NCBI GenBank assembly: GCA_050331475.1 | Contig: JBHJGU010000017.1 | Span: forward strand, 1 to 26,499 | DNA from: JBHJGU01 sp050331475 | Lineage (GTDB): Bacteria; Pseudomonadota; Alphaproteobacteria; Caulobacterales; Maricaulaceae | Direction of reading: 5' to 3' | Length of the DNA: 26,499 nt | Part shown: positions 1 through 7,793 of the stretch, piece by piece | How the letters are laid out: each line of letters opens with the position of its first letter | How positions within the stretch are numbered: the stretch's first letter is position 1 | The notes under the pieces: generated by a model | Told to the model about the DNA's origin: nothing | Database searches by the model: none | Seen by the model: the letters and a program-made list of their open reading frames with translations, nothing else | Program-made: the position numbers and the translations under genes

Positions 1-118
1 TCAACGTCGAGAAGCCGATCCCAAAATCGGCCGCAACCTGTCTACGCGGTAGCCCGCTTGTCAACGCTACGCGCACCGCTTCGGCGCGGAATTCTGGGGT
101 TGGTTTCGATGTCATCAT
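1..118 (-). CDS. IS3-type transposase OrfA, N-terminal fragment cut by window edge
   Basis: The minus strand from ATG 118 reads MMTSKPTPEFRAEAVRVALT and continues through a helix-turn-helix segment (residues about 22-39, SGLPRRQVAADFGIGFSTL). This is the HTH_Tnp_1 type of N-terminus found in OrfA of IS3-family elements, which binds the element's ends. A strong Shine-Dalgarno sequence, AAGGAGAG, sits 5 bases before ATG 118; a second ATG at 115 is also possible. The gene runs off the left edge, so about 39 codons are visible and intactness cannot be judged. The neighbouring bases 119-190 probably include the end of the element. Family assignment is by recognition of the N-terminus only. Confidence 0.75.
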   Translation of the reverse strand, partial: MMTSKPTPEFRAEAVRVALTSGLPRRQVAADFGIGFSTL

Positions 119-588
119 GTCTCTCCTTTGTGGCAAAATACAAAGTCAAAGGAGCGGAACAATTCCGCGACAGGTCCACCTGAAGGTGGCCATCGCTGCT
201 CTCCCTGACAAGAAACGGCCGTTCGCGTAGCCCCCCGAGCGAGTCGACACCACGGCGTAAAAGCGTCGCGAGCTGTCCGCTCTTTGGACAAACTTGCTTT
301 AAAACAAGAAAATCCGCGGACATTTTGGCGGAGAAATGTCTATTTCGGTTGACGGTCGTGCGTGTTCTTCCGCGCATGGCGCCAAAACACTATAATTTAT
401 ATCGGGTTTTACGTGGTTTACCTTGAAAAGGTTGGCCGTAAAGCTACTGATCAATAAGAATGCTCGCGGAACAGGTTTGATCCATTAATACATTTTAGAC
501 GGTCTTGTTGAACTTTCCAGTTGAAAGCCCGCCCAGCGCTCGAGCCCTTCGACGCGTCGGGCGGTCTAACTTCGACTGGAGCAAGTTT
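119..588. other. Intergenic stretch: IS end region and upstream region of first chemoreceptor gene
   Basis: No gene is supported in these 470 bases. Near the IS side there are two perfect short inverted repeats. The first is GCGGAA-CAA-TTCCGC at 154-168. The second is CCACCT-GA-AGGTGG at 176-189. They probably belong to the element's terminal region, but the other end of the element lies outside the window, so the exact tip cannot be placed. A minus-strand open frame covers 42-377. It overlaps the well-supported transposase start in another frame and has no convincing ribosome site, so it was not called. From about 380 the DNA becomes AT-rich and holds a candidate promoter for the downstream receptor. 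A 17-base sequence at 244-260 recurs at 2098-2114. Confidence 0.6.
391..396 (+). promoter_or_regulatory. Candidate -10 box upstream of first chemoreceptor gene
   Basis: A perfect TATAAT lies in an AT-rich patch about 195 bases before the preferred start codon at 589. No good -35 hexamer sits at 16-18 bases; TTCCGC at 368-373 is the best at 17 bases and matches poorly. This could be an activator-dependent promoter or a chance match. Confidence 0.3.
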
Positions 589-2079
589 ATGATCCCGTTG
601 ACTTTTTCTAATAATCGCCCGGACGTTTCCCGGTATGACGCGTTAAACTCGACCACGGCGATGATCGAATTCGCCCCAGACGGAACCATCCGTTGGGCGA
701 ATGATGTTTTCCTCAAAACAATGGGGTATCGTTTAGATGACATTGTGGGGCGGCATCACAAAATCTTTGTGGCGCCCCAGGAGCAAGACAGCGTCGCTTA
801 CACGACGTTTTGGCGACGTTTGGCGATCGGCGAAGTCCAAGAGGGGGAGTTTGTCCGCCTCGCCAAATCGGGCGCCGATGTTTGGTTGCAAGCGGTCTAT
901 GCGCCGATGCGCGACACCCATGGCGCGGTGACCGGCGTTGTGAAAGTCGCCGCCGACATTACCGATAAGAAGGACGAAGCGCTCAAACAACGCGCCCAAT
1001 TGGCGGCCGTGGAGCGCACACAGGCGATGATTCAATTTAAACCCAATGGTGAAATCGTCACCGCGAATGAGCGTTTCCTTGATGCGATGGGCTATCGGCT
1101 AGACGAAATTGTCGGCCGGCATCACAGCCTGTTTGTCGACGAAGCCACCCGGAAGAGCGCCGATTATCACGCGTTCTGGGATCGGATCGCGGCGGGCGAT
1201 TACTTCAATGGAGAGTTCAGCCGCATCACGAAGGCCGGGGATCGGATTGTTCTGCGCGCCTGTTATGCGCCGATTAAAGACCATCATGACAACATCATTG
1301 GCGCGTTGAAGTTCGCCACGGACATTACGGAGGCGGCGCTCCGCCGCGAACGTCGTCAAGCTGTTCAAGCGAGCGTCGATGCGGAATTGACCGACGTCTC
1401 TCAGTCGATCCATTCCGTCACCGAAACCACGGCCGCGGCGGCCGCGGCCGCATCACAGACCGCAGACACCGTGCAGAACGTCGCCGCTGGCGGTGAGGAA
1501 TTAGCAGCGTCGGTGTCAGAAATCGCGCGCCAAGTTACCGAAGCGGGCGCGGTGGCGGGTCGCGCCGGCGAGCGCGCCGAGAGCGCCCGATCCGTGATGA
1601 CCGCGCTGTCCGGCGCCGCGCAAAGCATCAGCACGGTGGTGGCGTTGATCCGCGATATCGCCGAGCAAACCAACCTTTTGGCGCTTAACGCCACCATAGA
1701 AGCCGCCCGCGCCGGCGCCTCGGGCAAGGGCTTCGCTGTTGTGGCCCAGGAGGTCAAGGCGTTGGCGACCCAATCCGCCAAAGCCACTAATGACATCGCC
1801 CAACAGATCGATCATGTGCAGACCCGCACGGAGGACGCAGTCGAAGCCATCAGCGACATTAGCCAAGTCATTGATCAAGTGAACGCCATAGCCAGCGCCA
1901 TCGCCGGCGCGATCGAAGAACAAGGCGCCGTGACCCGCGACATGGCGTCAAACATGCAAGTCGCGACCCAAGGCGTTAACGCGATTTCCGAGAACATGGA
2001 GGAGATCGCCCAGGCGACCCGGTCGGTCAGCCAAGCCACCGCCAAAGTTAAGGCCGTATCCAGTGATTTAGCCGCTTAG
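589..2079 (+). CDS. Soluble methyl-accepting chemotaxis protein, PAS-PAS-MCP
   Basis: Cytoplasmic chemoreceptor that would pass an intracellular signal to CheA/CheW. It has no transmembrane segment and no HAMP domain. Two PAS domains lie at about residues 20-128 and 140-250; each contains the GYRLD(D/E)IVGRHH motif, and both end in a (A)DIT segment. An alanine-rich linker and the coiled-coil signalling domain (about 275-490) follow. The signalling tip begins at Q360 and reads QTNLLALNATIEAARAG, the expected form with L364, N367, E371 and R374. There is no C-terminal CheR-docking pentapeptide. The architecture resembles BdlA of Pseudomonas. An in-frame TTG at 505 would add 28 residues. ATG 589 is preferred because it has a GGAG 7 bases upstream and gives 496 aa, exactly the length of the paralogue that follows. 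Confidence 0.93.
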   Translation: MIPLTFSNNRPDVSRYDALNSTTAMIEFAPDGTIRWANDVFLKTMGYRLDDIVGRHHKIFVAPQEQDSVAYTTFWRRLAIGEVQEGEFVRLAKSGADVWLQAVYAPMRDTHGAVTGVVKVAADITDKKDEALKQRAQLAAVERTQAMIQFKPNGEIVTANERFLDAMGYRLDEIVGRHHSLFVDEATRKSADYHAFWDRIAAGDYFNGEFSRITKAGDRIVLRACYAPIKDHHDNIIGALKFATDITEAALRRERRQAVQASVDAELTDVSQSIHSVTETTAAAAAAASQTADTVQNVAAGGEELAASVSEIARQVTEAGAVAGRAGERAESARSVMTALSGAAQSISTVVALIRDIAEQTNLLALNATIEAARAGASGKGFAVVAQEVKALATQSAKATNDIAQQIDHVQTRTEDAVEAISDISQVIDQVNAIASAIAGAIEEQGAVTRDMASNMQVATQGVNAISENMEEIAQATRSVSQATAKVKAVSSDLAA

Positions 2080-2425
2080 CCTAGTCGGGCAGGCGGATCG
2101 ACACCACGGCGTAAGCCTTGTGCCCCTCGTCAGGGCAAGGCGCCGTCCGAGCGCGTGTTAGCCGGTTCCGGTTAACACGCGCGTTCCTTTGTGCCGATAA
2201 TTTACAAAGTCGTAGCACAGTTTAATTTTATCATTGTATTTGTTTGTTTTGTTAATTATTTATAAATTATTTATTATGATCACAAACCGATTACCAGTGT
2301 GTCTGATATTTTGACATTCATGAGATATTAACCCCAACGGCAATTATCTTTCGGCCAAGCAATTGCGGCTCTGGAAGCCGTAAGGATTAAGCGCGGCGTC
2401 AACGACTTGATGCGGGGGAAATGCA
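2080..2425. other. Intergenic region between the two chemoreceptor genes
   Basis: These 346 bases hold a strong hairpin (2151-2182) and then a very AT-rich stretch (about 2195-2330) unlike the GC-rich surroundings, probably the promoter region of the second receptor gene. TTGACA occurs at 2311-2316 but has no -10 box at a proper distance. A small stem (TGCGGCT-CTGGA-AGCCGTA, 2364-2382) lies in the presumed leader. A minus-strand open frame of about 46 codons ends at 2082 with the residues GHKAYAVVSIRLPD; it has a GTG at 2219 but no ribosome site, so it is not called as a gene. Confidence 0.55.
2151..2182 (+). terminator. Hairpin after first chemoreceptor gene, probable terminator
   Basis: A 15-bp stem with one G-T pair is formed by GCGCGTGTTAGCCGG and CCGGTTAACACGCGC with two bases between the arms. 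It starts 72 bases after the receptor stop codon. The following bases (GTTCCTTT) are only moderately T-rich, so termination strength is uncertain. It could act on either strand. Confidence 0.55.
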
Positions 2426-3916
2426 GTGCAGGTTTTTAAACGCTCCGAGAACCACACCCGGTTGGCGCAATTTCAAGCGCTGGCCGACACCGCGGCCTTA
2501 ATCGAATTCACGCCAAAGGGCGAGGTTCGCTGGGCCAACGCGATCTTTCTTGAATTGATGGGCTACGCCCTCGGCGACTTAGTCGGTGAGCCCCACCATA
2601 TGCTGTTAAACGCTGCCGACCGGGCCACCGAGGCCGATCGAGCGTTTTGGGCGGACTTGGCGTCCGGGCGCGCGCAAACCGGTGACTTTGTCCGCATGAA
2701 GAAATCGGGCGAGGATATCTGGTTGCGCGCGATCTACACGCCCGTTCGTGACGATGACGGCCAAGTCAGTGGCGTCTTGGCCGTGGCTTCGGACGTCACC
2801 GCGCAGAAGGCGGACGCCATGACCCAGCGCGCTCAAATGGCGGCGGTGGATCATTCTCAAGCCACGATACAATTCACCCCCGATGGAACCATCATCGACG
2901 CCAATGAAAACTTCCTCGCGGCGATGGGGTATCGGCGTGATGAGATTGTCGGACGCCATCACCGTATGTTCGTGGATGAAGCGACCCGTGCGAGCGCGGA
3001 ATACAAAGAGTTTTGGCGGCGAATTGCGTCGGGCGAATACATGAATGGCGAGGTGTCCCGGGTGAAAAAGTCCGGCGAACGCATCGTGTTGCGCGCCTGT
3101 TACGCACCGATCAAGGATCACCGCGGCGCGGTGGTCGGCGCGTTGAAATTCGCCAGCGATATCACCGAGGCGGCCGTGGCGCGCGAGCGCCGGCGCGCGG
3201 CCTATCAGGGCGTGGATGCGGATTTGACCGAGATCACCCAATCCGTCGACGCGGTGGCCCGGACAACGGCGACCGCGGCGGCCGCTGCTTCGCAAACCGC
3301 GGGCAATGTTCAGAGTGTGGCGGCCGGCGGGGAGGAGCTTGCCGCATCGGTCGCCGAGATCGCCCGCCAAGTCGCGGAAGCCTCCAGCATCGCCCAAAGC
3401 GCTGGGGACCGGGCTCGGGACGCCAACAGCGTGGTCGCCGCGCTGTCCGGCGCCGCGCAAAGCATCACGGCCGGCGTGGCGCTGATCCGGGATATCGCTG
3501 AGCAAACCAATCTGCGGGCCTTAACCGCGACGATCGAGGCGGCGCGCGCCGGCGAAGCCGGACGCGGCTTCGCGGTCGTGGCCCAAGAGGTCAAGTCGCT
3601 GGCCACCCAATCCGCCAAAGCGACCACCGACATTGCCGAGCAAATCGCGCAAGTCCAATCGCGGACCGAGGACGCGGTCGCCGCCATCAACGACATTAGC
3701 CAAGTCATTGAACAGGTGAACGCGATCGCCGGCGCCATCGCCGGCGCTGTGGAGGAGCAATCCGCCGTCACCCAAGAAATCTCGGCAAGTATGCAAGTGG
3801 CGACCCAGGGCGTGAACGCGATTTCCGCGAATATGGAGGACATCGCCGAAGCCACGCGCTCGGTCGGCGACGCCGCGGCGAAAGCCAAAGCCGCCTCAAG
3901 TGACTTAGCGGCCTAA
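2426..3916 (+). CDS. Soluble methyl-accepting chemotaxis protein, PAS-PAS-MCP, with altered signalling tip
   Basis: Tandem paralogue of the receptor encoded just upstream: same 496-aa length, same PAS-PAS-MCP order, and collinear through the signalling domain without a net gap, so Q360 aligns with Q360. It has no membrane segment or HAMP domain. The start is GTG 2426, with GGGGGAAA just before it. The second PAS domain (about 140-250) and the signalling domain are close to the upstream copy, whereas the first PAS domain has diverged: the IVGRHH motif becomes LVGEPH. The tip reads QTNLRALTATIEAARAG, so R364 and T367 replace the usual Leu and Asn, while E371 and R374 are kept. In E. coli Tsr these positions correspond to L378 and N381, which lie in the trimer and CheA/CheW contact region. 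The gene looks intact, and whether it still couples to CheA is open. Confidence 0.92.
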   Translation: MQVFKRSENHTRLAQFQALADTAALIEFTPKGEVRWANAIFLELMGYALGDLVGEPHHMLLNAADRATEADRAFWADLASGRAQTGDFVRMKKSGEDIWLRAIYTPVRDDDGQVSGVLAVASDVTAQKADAMTQRAQMAAVDHSQATIQFTPDGTIIDANENFLAAMGYRRDEIVGRHHRMFVDEATRASAEYKEFWRRIASGEYMNGEVSRVKKSGERIVLRACYAPIKDHRGAVVGALKFASDITEAAVARERRRAAYQGVDADLTEITQSVDAVARTTATAAAAASQTAGNVQSVAAGGEELAASVAEIARQVAEASSIAQSAGDRARDANSVVAALSGAAQSITAGVALIRDIAEQTNLRALTATIEAARAGEAGRGFAVVAQEVKSLATQSAKATTDIAEQIAQVQSRTEDAVAAINDISQVIEQVNAIAGAIAGAVEEQSAVTQEISASMQVATQGVNAISANMEDIAEATRSVGDAAAKAKAASSDLAA

Positions 3917-3992
3917 CGTCGCGATAGGGGTCGCCAGCGCTGGCTCACAGACCGCGCGCGTAGCCGGTGGCCGTCCTAGGGGCATCCCTGAA

Positions 3993-4007
3993 GCCTCACC
4001 CTGAGGC
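3993..4007. repeat. Small palindromic repeat, GCCTCA-CCC-TGAGGC
   Basis: A perfect 6-bp stem with a CCC loop lies in the convergent space between the second chemoreceptor gene and the hydrolase gene. The CCTCACCCTGAGG core resembles dispersed intergenic repeats seen in Caulobacter-like genomes. Only one copy is seen in this window, so the repeat assignment is from general knowledge. It may also serve as a transcription end. Confidence 0.3.
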
Positions 4008-4057
4008 CGCGAGGAGCCAGCGTCGTTTGCGCCGCCGCCGAGGGCCCGATGTTAAAT

Positions 4058-4954
4058 TTACGCCACGCCGCGTTCGGCGAACCAGGCCATTAGCCGCGCC
4101 CAGCCGTCCTTCGCCGCCGCGGCGTCGTAGGACGGGCGGTAATCGGCGTGAAAACCGTGCTGGGCGTCGTCATAAAGAATAATCTCGCTGGTCTCATCGC
4201 CCGCAGCTTTCAGCGCCGCACGCATCGCCTCGACGTCTGATACGGGGATGCCCCGGTCTTGACCGCCATAGAGCCCGAGCACGCGTCCAGTCATCTGATC
4301 AGCCACGTCAATGGGATAGACCCGATCGCTCTCGTCCTGGGCGGGCTTGGCTAAGCGGCCATACCACGCCGCGCCGGCTTTGATCTTGGGTTCACGCGCG
4401 GTGAACATCCACACCACATTGCCGCCCCAGCAAAACCCGGTAATGCCCACCCGGTCGGCGTCGGCGCTGGGTTCGGTTTCGAGCCAGCGGAACGCGGTGT
4501 CGGTGTCCTTGAGCACCTGATCTTGGCCGGCTTGGGCCACAATCTCGCGCACGGCGGCGAAATCCTTCGCCTCGGACGGATCGCCGGCGCGTTCGAAATA
4601 CCCTGGCGCAAGTGCGAAATAGCCGGCCTTGGCGAAGCGGCGACAGATGTCCTGGATATAAGCGTGAAGGCCGAAAATCTCGTTGACCACGATGACGGCG
4701 GGAAACGGTCCGCCCTCCATTGTCGGACGGGCGGCGAAGGCGGGCATGGCGAAGCCGTCAAAGCCGTTCAACGTCACCTTTCGGGTCTCAATGCCGTCCA
4801 TATCCGTCGTGATCGCCGTTTGCGCGCTCACAGGTTGGGCGGCGAGCGCATAGCCGGCTCCGAGCCCTAATGCGCCGAGCCCCCGTCGCGTGACGCGTCC
4901 GCGTTTCGGGTCTCGGCCCTCCGGCCGGTCAATCCACTTATCCCAAGCGATCAT
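4058..4954 (-). CDS. Tat-exported dienelactone hydrolase family protein
   Basis: Alpha/beta hydrolase of the dienelactone hydrolase (carboxymethylenebutenolidase) family, 298 aa. The catalytic set is visible: nucleophile C175 in GFCWGG, D233 in GGQD, H266 in AQHGF, plus the family's acidic residue E92 in VNEIFG. The N-terminus carries a twin-arginine signal (TRRGLGALGLG, residues 22-32, and probable cleavage after VSA at 44), so the enzyme is predicted to be folded in the cytoplasm and exported. Classical members open lactone rings in aromatic degradation, but no such pathway lies nearby, so the true substrate is unknown. ATG 4954 is preceded by AGGGAGGA. It lies 56 bases downstream of the methyltransferase gene on the same strand, so the two could be co-transcribed. 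Confidence 0.9.
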   Translation of the reverse strand: MIAWDKWIDRPEGRDPKRGRVTRRGLGALGLGAGYALAAQPVSAQTAITTDMDGIETRKVTLNGFDGFAMPAFAARPTMEGGPFPAVIVVNEIFGLHAYIQDICRRFAKAGYFALAPGYFERAGDPSEAKDFAAVREIVAQAGQDQVLKDTDTAFRWLETEPSADADRVGITGFCWGGNVVWMFTAREPKIKAGAAWYGRLAKPAQDESDRVYPIDVADQMTGRVLGLYGGQDRGIPVSDVEAMRAALKAAGDETSEIILYDDAQHGFHADYRPSYDAAAAKDGWARLMAWFAERGVA

Positions 4955-5010
4955 GTAACGGTCCTCCCTGAACGTTTAGGAGGGGCCAAGACCGAGGGCG
5001 CTGCAACGCG

Positions 5011-5727
5011 TCACTCCGCCGCGACTTCCGGCGTTTCGCAAGTTTCCCGATAATAGATGTCGCGTTGAATATCGTCACAGCTGTATTCTGTGGGCAATGG
5101 CGCCATCGCACGGAGGAAGGCGTGTGTATAGGGAAAGAAATTGAAATGTGGATTGAATGTATAAATAAATTCGCGTTCGCGAGGCACGACAATAATCAAT
5201 CGTTTCCGAGCGATGCGCCGAAGTTCAGCAATGGCCCGGCAATAGTCTAAAATATGTTCAATAACATGGGTGCAGACGACTGTGTCGAACGCATTGTCTT
5301 CGAACGGCAGCGCTTCGATCTTGGCGGCTTGTAAGCTAATCCCGTCCGGCGCTTGCGTCTCATCAATGACGAAATCCACCCCAACCAGACGCTTGAGCTC
5401 GGGCCTCCCCTTCTGAATACGGGTCAGCAGATAGCCCGTGCCGCAGCCCACATCGCAAACGCTCTCCCCCGCAATATCCGCGATGATGCGGTCGATGCAG
5501 GCTTTGGAGTTATCGGTCTGCTCATGCACGCGCGGATGGGCGCGATAAAGCGCTTCGTATTCGGCTTCGGTCAGTTGGGCCGCCTTTTGGCGAAACGCGG
5601 CGAGGTCATGGATGTGCCGTCCCCATACCCGGGCGGCCAACCACGCGAAGACCGGACTGTCGCGCAGGACGGGCGGGATCCAATCCTCGATCACCGTCCG
5701 AATGACGTTGGTCGTTTCGCGTTTCAT
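5011..5727 (-). CDS. Class I SAM-dependent methyltransferase
   Basis: About 238 aa with a Rossmann methyltransferase core. Motif I is DVGCGTGYL (residues 92-100), the acidic end of strand 2 is D118 in LVGVDF, and the motif IV region is DTVVCTHVIEH (148-158). The group resembles ubiE/type-11 methyltransferases that act on small molecules, lipids or glycans; the substrate cannot be read from the sequence. ATG 5727 has GGGAAG 5 bases upstream and is preferred. An in-frame GTG at 5745 would add six residues. The part encoding the C-terminal third (about 5080-5290) is clearly richer in A and T than the surroundings, which may indicate a mosaic or transferred origin. It is divergent from the S41 peptidase gene across about 105 bases. 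Confidence 0.85.
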   Translation of the reverse strand: MKRETTNVIRTVIEDWIPPVLRDSPVFAWLAARVWGRHIHDLAAFRQKAAQLTEAEYEALYRAHPRVHEQTDNSKACIDRIIADIAGESVCDVGCGTGYLLTRIQKGRPELKRLVGVDFVIDETQAPDGISLQAAKIEALPFEDNAFDTVVCTHVIEHILDYCRAIAELRRIARKRLIIVVPREREFIYTFNPHFNFFPYTHAFLRAMAPLPTEYSCDDIQRDIYYRETCETPEVAAE

Positions 5728-5832
5728 CAGCGCTTCCCGGAGCACGCGGTGGGTTAAAGAGTCGTCAGGTGTTGGTCATACTCCGCTGAGGCCGTTGCGC
5801 GATAGGGTTGGCGCCAAAGGGGAGCGGGATCG

Positions 5833-7194
5833 ATGGGATTTGTTCAGCAGAGTGTCGTCCGTGTCGCCGCGCTCGTCCTGCTGACCGCGCCTGCGGCAGG
5901 TTGGGCTCAGGATCAAGACCCGCCCCCTGTCCCGGCGCCGCCACTGGCGGATCGGATCGCCGGTCTGTCGACGCTCTGGAGCGAGGCGACCTACAACTTC
6001 GCGTTTTTCCATCAGGTTCCCGATCTCGACTGGGACGCGGCCTATCGCACGGCGATCGACGAGGTCGCCGCGGCGGAAACGCTTTATGAGTATTATCGAA
6101 CGTTGCAAGCCTTCATCGCTCAGCTCGAAGACGGTCACACCAACGTCTATCCGCCCGACGGTTTGGAAGACTGGCCGCCGCTCGGCGTCACGGCTCTCGA
6201 CGATCGGTTCATCGTCTCGCGGATCGCGGACCGATTAACGGAGATGGTTCCGGTCGGGTCGGAAATCATCGCCGTGGCGGAGCGGCCCGCGCTCGACTAC
6301 GCGAAAACCCACGTTGATCCGTATGTGTCCGCATCCTCGCCCCAAGAACGGACGTGGCGTCGCGGGGCGAACTTGCTTGACGGCCCAGCGGGCAGCGCTG
6401 TCACAATCGATATCGAAACGCCTGAAGGCGAACGCCGCACAGTTCGCCTCGACCGCGATCGGCTGGCGGACCCGCCGGAGATCTGGACGCCAGCGCGGGA
6501 CCGCCGCGCGGTGGTTTTGGATTGGCCGCAGGATCGTGTCGCTCGGGTGCAATTGAACACGTTCAGCGACGACACGGTTCCGGCGCAGTTCGAAGCGCTT
6601 TTGCCGGAGCTTATGCAAGCCGATGCGATCATCCTCGATCTCAGGAACAATGGCGGCGGCTCAACCGGGATCGGAACCGCCGTCTTGGCCCATTTCACGG
6701 ATCGCGAGCTTGTCGGCTCGTACTGGCGCACGGGCGTGCACGAAGCTGCGCCCTATGCGTGGGGCCGGGGCGGTTCGGAGACCTACGCCGAATTCGGCGC
6801 GCGCGCCGTTTGGACCGAACCGGAGCCCCACGACATCATCGGCGGCGACGAGCCCGGCGCGCTCGCAAGCAAACCTGTCGCCGTCTTGACGGGCGTTCGC
6901 ACGGCGTCCGCGGCGGAGGACTTTTTGATCTACGCCGACCCGTTGGAGTCGTTGACGCGGATCGGGGCCGCCAGTCTCGGTTCGACCGGTCAGCCGGTCT
7001 ATTACGACCTGCCGGGCGGCGGCCTGGCGCGGATATGCGTGAAACGAGACACTTGGCCGGATGGGCGCGACATCGTTGGTGTCGGTGTCGAGCCTCATGT
7101 CAGCGTCATACGTACGGTGGAAGATATCCGGGCGGGGCGCGACCCTGAACTTGACGCCGCGCTTACGCATCTTGCTAACGTACCGTCGCCCTAA
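5833..7194 (+). CDS. Exported S41 family (tail-specific protease-like) peptidase
   Basis: 453 aa with a Sec signal peptide (hydrophobic stretch 11-22, probable cleavage after GWA at 25). The S41 fold is shown by LEDGHT around H102, DLRNNGGGS at about 269-277, and the nucleophile region TASAAEDF with S359 and E362. The H...S...E arrangement fits the S41B (tricorn/IRBP-like) branch, not the Ser/Lys CtpA branch, and no clear PDZ domain is visible between the N-terminal helical region and the catalytic part. The protein is expected to be periplasmic; its target is unknown. ATG 5833 follows an AAAGGGGAGC ribosome site at about 9 bases. Its stop codon overlaps the end of the convergent alkB-type gene by 4 bases. 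Confidence 0.88.
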   Translation: MGFVQQSVVRVAALVLLTAPAAGWAQDQDPPPVPAPPLADRIAGLSTLWSEATYNFAFFHQVPDLDWDAAYRTAIDEVAAAETLYEYYRTLQAFIAQLEDGHTNVYPPDGLEDWPPLGVTALDDRFIVSRIADRLTEMVPVGSEIIAVAERPALDYAKTHVDPYVSASSPQERTWRRGANLLDGPAGSAVTIDIETPEGERRTVRLDRDRLADPPEIWTPARDRRAVVLDWPQDRVARVQLNTFSDDTVPAQFEALLPELMQADAIILDLRNNGGGSTGIGTAVLAHFTDRELVGSYWRTGVHEAAPYAWGRGGSETYAEFGARAVWTEPEPHDIIGGDEPGALASKPVAVLTGVRTASAAEDFLIYADPLESLTRIGAASLGSTGQPVYYDLPGGGLARICVKRDTWPDGRDIVGVGVEPHVSVIRTVEDIRAGRDPELDAALTHLANVPSP

Positions 7195-7793
7195 GGCCGT
7201 CGCGCCCGTCTGAGGGTCAAATTGATCCGCCCGCCTTGGGGCACAAGTGTCGAGCCGCCGGCGTAGATCCGGTCCACCCCGTGAAAGCACCGCCGCGCCG
7301 GGCCGGTGAGCGCGACGACGTCTCCGGAGTTGAGCTTAAGTGTTCGCGTCGGGTCTGACCGTTGCAGCCCACCTAAGCGGAAACGCGCCGGATCGCCGAG
7401 GCTGACCGAGACGACGGGCGCGTTGAGGTCCTCCTCGTCTTGGTCGACGTGCAGGCCGAGCTTGGAGCCCGCTTGGTACCAGTTCACCAAGCAAGCGTCC
7501 GGGGGGTGCGGATAACCGCCCAGCTCGAACCAAAGATCGATCAAGATCGGCGGGATCGACCCCCACGGCGCACCGGTTTCCGGATGGCGAGGCTCGTAGC
7601 GATAGCCACGCGCGTCGCTGATCCAACCCAGCGGGCCGAGATTGGTCATCTGAACCGACAAAGGCCGCCCGGTCCGCGGCATGGTCGGTTGGTAAAACCC
7701 CGCGCCGCGGATCGCGGTGAACACCGCCTGCAGCAAGGCGGCTTGGGCGGCGCGATCGAGGCGGTCAGGTCGGTGGATAAAGCCTTCGGTCAT
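7191..7793 (-). CDS. alkB: AlkB-type 2-oxoglutarate/Fe(II) dioxygenase, nucleic acid demethylase
   Basis: 200 aa. AlkB enzymes remove methyl groups from N1-methyladenine and N3-methylcytosine by oxidation, using Fe(II) and 2-oxoglutarate. The iron ligands H115, D117 (LHVDQDE) and H171 (FHGVDR) and the 2-oxoglutarate arginines R189 and R195 (GGRINLTLRR) are present. The spacings between them are almost identical to E. coli AlkB H131/D133/H187/R204/R210. The chosen start, ATG 7793, gives the usual AlkB length; the frame stays open to 7925 but that extension is not AlkB-like. The ribosome site before ATG 7793 is weak. The gene stands alone, divergent from dnaK, and shares the 7794-8025 regulatory region with it. 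It is not linked to the Ada-like gene about 9 kb away. Confidence 0.92.
   Translation of the reverse strand: MTEGFIHRPDRLDRAAQAALLQAVFTAIRGAGFYQPTMPRTGRPLSVQMTNLGPLGWISDARGYRYEPRHPETGAPWGSIPPILIDLWFELGGYPHPPDACLVNWYQAGSKLGLHVDQDEEDLNAPVVSVSLGDPARFRLGGLQRSDPTRTLKLNSGDVVALTGPARRCFHGVDRIYAGGSTLVPQGGRINLTLRRARRP

Noticed and set aside
42..377. Minus-strand open frame of 111 codons covering the IS end and the flank
   Set aside because: It overlaps the transposase start, which has a strong ribosome site in another frame. It has no ribosome site of its own and includes the non-coding end of the element.
2173..2200. Flagellar sigma-28-like promoter: TAAC, 16 bases, GCCGATAA, before the second chemoreceptor gene
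   Set aside because: The -10 box is a perfect match to the E. coli FliA consensus, but the -35 lies inside the hairpin arm, is imperfect and one base off in spacing. Caulobacter-like bacteria are not known to use this sigma factor.
2082..2219. Minus-strand open frame of about 46 codons ending GHKAYAVVSIRLPD
   Set aside because: The C-terminal residues look protein-like, but there is no ribosome site, the frame runs through a terminator-like hairpin, and no homologue is recognised. The repeated 17-mer within it is reported as a finding instead.
2606..3505. 299-codon minus-strand open frame inside the second chemoreceptor gene
   Set aside because: It is antisense to conserved PAS and signalling domains and lacks a ribosome site or recognisable content.
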